From Diphasiastrum complanatum (lineage: Eukaryota > Streptophyta > Lycopodiopsida > Lycopodiales > Lycopodiaceae), in NCBI GenBank assembly GCA_029204225.1, contig CM055102.1, positions 42,495,229 through 42,559,228 of the forward strand: DNA of 64,000 nt, given 5' to 3'. The position numbers and the translations under genes are program-made. The stretch's first letter is position 1, and every line of letters begins with the position of its first letter. Of this stretch, positions 35,301 through 41,300 are shown one piece after another. The notes below the pieces were generated by a model that was given only the letters and a program-made list of their open reading frames with translations, did not search any database and had not been told where the DNA came from.

Positions 35301-38300
35301 ACTCAGGATTTCAGAAGATATTATCAGCGCTGGATCTGTACTTGCTTTCCTCTTGAATTTCCGCTCAGATTACAGTGCTTTACACTCAAAAATCAGAAGT
35401 TACTATCTGATTTTGCAGCGATGGAACTACCCCTGAATTCTGGTTCGGATTCTGTCAGAAAAGCAAGTAAATCCACCAAGATTTCCTCAGTAGGAGACTG
35501 TTCCTACAGCGCTGGCCCTGCTCCTCTACTTTCTGAGAAACTGAGAAACATTTCCTATCTTCTGATAGCTTTCTCTACTGCTGCTCTTGAACTCCTTAGG
35601 ATGGAGATGGCTCTGATACCAGTGTTATAGATTCTAACACCACAATAGGGCAAACACTAACTGATCCACCCAACCTTGCCTACTCCCTGATATAGAGTAA
35701 GCCCCTCCTAGCCCAGTGTGAGGACTGGTAGCATGCTACTGCCAAGTGTCGGCCACGTGGCACTGACGTGGCCGACTGCACGTCGGGACCCAACTGGGGG
35801 CCCTATCCTGCTGACAGGGTCCCTAGGCTGTGTTAGGCCCGCCATGGCTATGGACCGTGCTGGGGCACACTACTCACACTGTCTTGCCCTGTTGGTCATG
35901 TACGCTGCACGACCTTGACTGTGGTATCTGACCTATCTGTGTTCTCTAGGGTTCGGCACTGGTTACGAGCTCGTAAGACACTTCTACTTATGGGATTTCT
36001 TTGAGCGTGGGCTATGGCTCCACTTTGCCATTCCAACACTCTCCCTCAAAGTGGGGCACAGGTCACATTGCATGCTCTGATACCATGTAGGAATTCGGTG
36101 GGCCTTCAACGGATACAACTTAACCTTTCTGGTTCAGAGGTTGCACCGTGATGCAACTTAACCTTTCTGGTTCAGAGGTTGCACCAAAATCATAGAGCCT
36201 TTTGCCTGTTTAGATGTGCATGCACCTGAAAAGCACCTGTTCAGATCTGCCTGTCTCAGAAGTCACCTGTTCAGATACTACCTCCCTCAAATGTACCTGC
36301 TCCAGTTGTGACCTGCGCCAAAAAACTAGCAAACAACCAAAATTTTTCTGATTCAGATCTGTCGACAGCCAGTAACTTTCCGTCAATCTTCTCCTAGAAG
36401 ATTCCCGTTGTTTTCCTAACAACGTTGACTCCACATGTTCAGAAAGGTTAAGTTGCATCACGGTGCAACCTCTGAACCAGAAAGGTTAAGTTGTATCCGT
36501 TGAAGGCCCACCGAATTTCTACATGGTATCAGAGCAGACAACGTGACCTGTGCCCCACTTTGAGGGGTTGGAAGTGGAGCCACAGCCCACGCTCAAAGAA
36601 ATCCCATAAGTAGAAGTGGGACTTTGTTCAAAGTGGATATAAGTGATAAATGTCTAAGTGTTTATTGTCCCCGGACGCCTAGCCACCCACGAATCCAAGT
36701 GCTCCCCGGCGCGGGGAGCACTTGGATTCGTGGGTGGCTAGGCGTCCGGGGACAATAAACACTTAGACATTTATCACTTATATCCACTTTGAACAAAGTC
36801 CCACTTCTACTTATGGGATTTCTTTGAGCGTGGGCTGTGGCTCCACTTTGCCATTCCAACAAGCTCCTACTGAAAGAAGATTTTTAGCAAGCGGGTAAGG
36901 GGGAGCACTTGGATTCGTGGGTGGCTAGGCGTCCGGGGACAATAAACACTTAGACATTTATCACTTATATCCACTTTGAACAAAGTCCCACTTCTACTTA
37001 TGGGATTTCTTTGAGCGTGGGCTGTGGCTCCACTTTGCCATTCCAACAAGCTCCTACTGAAAGAAGATTTTTAGCAAGTTCTGTTGGTACATATAAGACA
37101 TTCTTAATGACTTTGACTTCTCCTAATGGAAGCTTTATAGGTACTGTGCCCTTTCCCTTGACCTTGTGTGTTGAGTTGTCACCTACGCACACCTCTTGTC
37201 CATCACAAATCCCACAAAGGTATCAAACCAATCCCTATGAGGGGTCATGTGCTTTGAAGCACCCGAGTCAATGTACCAACCACCTGTTGTAGCTTGTGAA
37301 GCCAATGCAAGAGAAAATAACTCAGCTTGCCTTATGTCACTTTGCTCCTCTCTTGCAACACTCTCAACAACATTTCCTCCTTGCTTCTTTGTGCCCTTCT
37401 TTTGCTCTGCAAGCTTCTTCCTGCACTCAAAAACAAAGTGTCCATATTTACCACAGTAATTGCAATTCCCCTTCCTTCGAGGTGTGGAAGAAGTACTCGA
37501 GGAGGATTGTGCTTCTGACATTTGCAAGTTCTCCATTCCTTGCTCAAGTGTTTGTGGTGTTCCTTTGTTCTTTCCTTTTCCTTTCTTTTTGTCCTTGGCT
37601 GGATTTTGCTTCTTCTTAGAAACAAAGGCATGCTCCTGAAAATCTTCCCTCTTGGAGAGATTAACTCTCCTCATCTCCTCCTATAACAAGAGACCATATA
37701 CCTCTTCATAGGTAGGGATTTTTTCCCTCACAAATATCATCATCACAAAGTTCTGATAAGCATATGACAAGCGATTCAGAACTATTGGCACCAAGTCTTT
37801 GTCAACAATAGCCTCTCCAAAGACAAAAAGCTGATATCTAAGATCATGAATCTTAGTAAGATGATTAGTAATTGTCTTCCCTGTCTCCATCCTAAGAGTT
37901 TACAACTTGTTCTTCAAGTAGAAAAGTCTAGTTGTACTTGTTGTCTCATACAATGCACAAAGAATGTGTCAAGCATCTACAAGCCCTTTGGCTGACCTGA
38001 TTAGAGGTATCACATTATCCCTCAATGACATATTGATGATCCTGTGCGCCTTTTCCCCTCTCTTGATATAGTCCTTGAGCTCAAGTTCTGATGTTGGAAC
38101 AAGCTCCTCACTTGTCAAAAGCTTCCAACATTCGTTGTCTTCCAAAATGTTCTTGATCTTGAATTTCCAAATGCTAAAGTTAGTGCCATCAAGCCGGCTG
38201 GTTTCACTCAGCATGCTCTCTGCAAGACTAGACATAGCTGGATAGAAATAAAACACAAAAGGTAAATTGGGGTTTCACCCAACTAGGGTATGCAGCCACT

Positions 38301-41300
38301 TGCTCAATAACCCTTAGCTTCTGGATTTGAAACTATCCCCCTGTATGGTCAACATTTGAAACCTTTTGTACATAAGTATAAAAGGCCATGAGGTATACAA
38401 GCCTCTTTGTGTACGTTTTGGACCTTCAAAGCTTTCTTAAGCTTTGTAATGCTTTGCTTTGTAACAAAACTTTTAACTTAAGTTTATTAAACTTTGCACA
38501 AACTTTTAAACTTAAGCTTTATTAGAGCTTTTAAAACTTTTAAGCTAAGATATACACATAAGCAAACAAATTAAAAGATTTTGAATCTTTTAAGAGAGGA
38601 GGAGGAGGGCATACACTTTCCCTTTGTACTTTTTGTAGGTACAGAAGGGAGGAGGCCCCTTCCTCCTCACTCTTGGGATTGGCTTGAGAAGCATTGCCAT
38701 ATATTTTGGTTCGTGCTATGCATGATAAAGTTGATGGAGTGAGACTTTGTAAGTGGAATTTGTTGGGTTGGGAAGCTGGACAATGTCTTGGCACTAATGC
38801 CTGTTGCAATGTATGTTGATTGCCTTCTTGAGAGACGTGCTTGTTTAAACTACTTGAAGGATAAAATGATGAAAGCAATGTAAGGAGTAATAAGCTTGTT
38901 TGGCATTTATGAAAAATTGATGCTTCCAAGCTAAGAAACGTGATATGTGACACATGCCATTGACACCTGTCATTATGAAAGTATATTTACTGAAAAAGTT
39001 TATGAATGGAATTAGTTTTGAGTTGAATTTATATAATTTCTTCAAATTGTAAGCATTCAAGTTATTATGATTGTAGAGGTGCTAAGCATTCCTCTTTTTA
39101 TTGTTATAGGTATTTTGGACTCCTGAAGGTAAAGGGTGGGGCCTCCGCACAGCAGAAGATCTACCAAAAGGAGCATTTGTTTGTGAGTATGTAGGTGAAA
39201 TCATGACAAACTATGAACTTTATGCAAGGAATCAGACAATATTGAAGAATGCAAAGCACACGTACCCTGTACTACTTGATGCTGATATATGCTCTGAGCA
39301 ACATTTGGCTGATGAAGCTCTATGTCTTGATGCAACTTTCTATGGCAATGTTGCAAGGTTCATAAACCATAGGTATTTGCTCGTACTGTATATATTGGGG
39401 ACCTGTACAAAGCTGGAATTGACATGTTTGAGTTTTTGAGATTTTGAAGAAATGTATCTCAATACCTCCTGCTATGAAATTGAAAACTTTCTAGGGTATG
39501 GTGCTACTATTCCATGTAGAATTATTTTCTATTTTGTAAATATACATAGTCAATTAGTGAGTTCGAAACCTATTTACTTTCCTATCCTCTAGCATGATCG
39601 TACTCGACCTTAAAATCACTATTAGCATTGTCGAACATTCCTAGAAATTGATTTGGCTTTACTGGAGGCCTGACTTATTGACTGACTTATGTAACTGATC
39701 GTTCCTAGCCTGTTCTTGTGGTTGATGATGATTTTTCTGCAAAATAAGGCACCATTTTGTATTATTTTCATTACTTTCTCACTTATGTGTATGGAGGTTC
39801 TCCAAAATGTTGAAACTTGGAAGCATTTGTATCTATCTTTGTATAGATATATAGAGTTCCTATTTGTAGTTGACAGATCGATGAAACTGATTATCTTGTA
39901 CCGTTGGTGTTTTGAAAACATGAAATTTAAACATTCCATCCAAATTGCTTTTAATGGAAGACTGTGGATCTGATAGGCATGCTTTGATGCTGTGTGCAGA
40001 TGTTATGACGCCAATATGCTTGATATTCCTGTCAGCTTTGATAGTGCTGATCGCCATTACTATCATGTAAGAAAGTCAATACATCATTGAATGTTCCTGT
40101 AAAAGCATCAGAATACAAGTATCTCCCAAACGTGTCTCAAGCTTCTAGAGGATTTTTCTGAGTAATTATAGTTATTCTAATAGTAATTTTAAGTTTAGGT
40201 GGTGGGAAAGCTTCCTCTTCTGGAAAACAGGCAATAGTTGTATTTATAACATTGTGTTTTGGAACAGCATGCTTTCTTCACGACCAGGTCAGTCAAAGCA
40301 ATGGAGGAGCTCACATGGGTGCGTCTAAACTTTCCATTATATATAAGCTGGGGTTCACCTTGTCCTGTCTGTATAACTGTCAGAAATCATTTTTGAGTTT
40401 CATTAGTAGAATGTTCTTATTATCCTAATTGTTCATATATTATCAAAGAGGATTGGCAAACAGAAAGAGTGGCTTTTCTTTTCAGCTAGTCAACGTGTTA
40501 TTGGCGTAAAGCAGTTAAAGCACAAATTGCTTGAAGTAAATGCGAGGCTGTTTACTTGATAGATGGCTTAGAAGGTCAAAGACTAGATTGCTTAAAATTG
40601 TTGAAGAAGCGATTGTTTCAAGTAGGTGAAGGACTGTAGATATACTTGTCTCCATCAACTCTCTATTGAGGAGCAAGTTTTACTTGGTGATGGTGAGGGA
40701 GAGCTAGTGTTGGGAGGACATGACGCTAGTGATAAGGGTAGCTAGTTTGTTGCTTTTTGTTTTTGCTTGTGTTAAGATGTGTGTCCTACTTGCTGAAGAT
40801 CTTATCACCATCATTGTGATGTTTGCAATTTTGTGTAGAAAAGGTGTAAATCTTGGTATCCAAGTGCTCCATGAATGTAGCTAAGCTCTACTTTGGTGAA
40901 TTCTGGTATACTGAATGTTGGTGGGTTTTATTCTATTTTTTGATCTGTGGCTTGAATTTTCATTGCGCATGCCTCTCTACCCTATTTCTACAAGTTCTCA
41001 AAGGAGGATTATTTCATCATGATGAAGCTCAGGGGTGATTGATGCATGCGGTTTTGCATGCATGCACATCTATGCATGTGCTTGAAAGGGCATGCTTGCA
41101 TGAAGATCGTTCTCCCTATTTGGTCACAATTGTGCCATATTTAGCCCTTTAAGTCTATATAGTAATTAATCTTATTTGTATACCTGGCTTGCAAGCTTCC
41201 ATGGTTGGACGGAGGGTAATCGTCATGACTTTTATCAACTATATTCTTTGAAAAGAACGTAGCACTTTTTGCGATTGATCATTGTGATGAATTGTTACAA

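Larger units (their letters stand above)
29607..35978 (-). mobile_element. Full-length Ty3-gypsy chromovirus
   Basis: 6372 bases. LTRs 29607-29964 and 35623-35978 are nearly identical by eye (a handful of substitutions and one small indel), with a perfect 5-bp duplication, a primer-binding site at 35610-35621 and a purine tract at 29965-29980. Minus-strand polyprotein from 34726 to 29976: gag, protease, RT, RNase H, integrase, chromodomain. Two in-frame stops and two frameshifts are visible, so this copy is inactive but young. It is the innermost level of the nest in intron 5. Confidence 0.93.
29371..36861 (-). mobile_element. TRIM-like LTR element X (about 1.1 kb) split by a chromovirus and rearranged
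   Basis: LTR parts 29371-29606 and 35984-36038 (split by the gypsy element) form one LTR. It is followed by an internal region of only 47 bases (36039-36085: purine tract CTCTCCCTC, then primer-binding site GCTCTGATACCA at 36074-36085) and a second LTR starting TGTAGGAATT at 36086. No coding capacity. The right part then contains two large inverted repeats before ending CCATTCCAACA at 36861. Flanked by AGCTC duplications. Size and lack of genes match the TRIM/SMART class. Confidence 0.78.
26461..38260 (-). mobile_element. Copia E: Ty1-copia element interrupted by a nested insertion
   Basis: Minus-strand gag (37681-38256), zinc knuckle and protease (37080-37674), [insertion 29371-36861], pre-integrase and integrase (28324-29365), RT (27076-28352) and RNase H (26470-27063). 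Reading across the insertion with one copy of the AGCTC duplication removed keeps the copia pre-integrase frame continuous, which supports the nesting. I find no 5' LTR or primer-binding site beyond 38260, so the 5' end is lost or unrecognisable. Confidence 0.88.

Noticed and set aside
35217-35630. A 137-codon plus-strand frame between LTR and gag of the chromovirus
   Set aside because: Lies in the untranslated leader on the opposite strand, with no recognisable domain.
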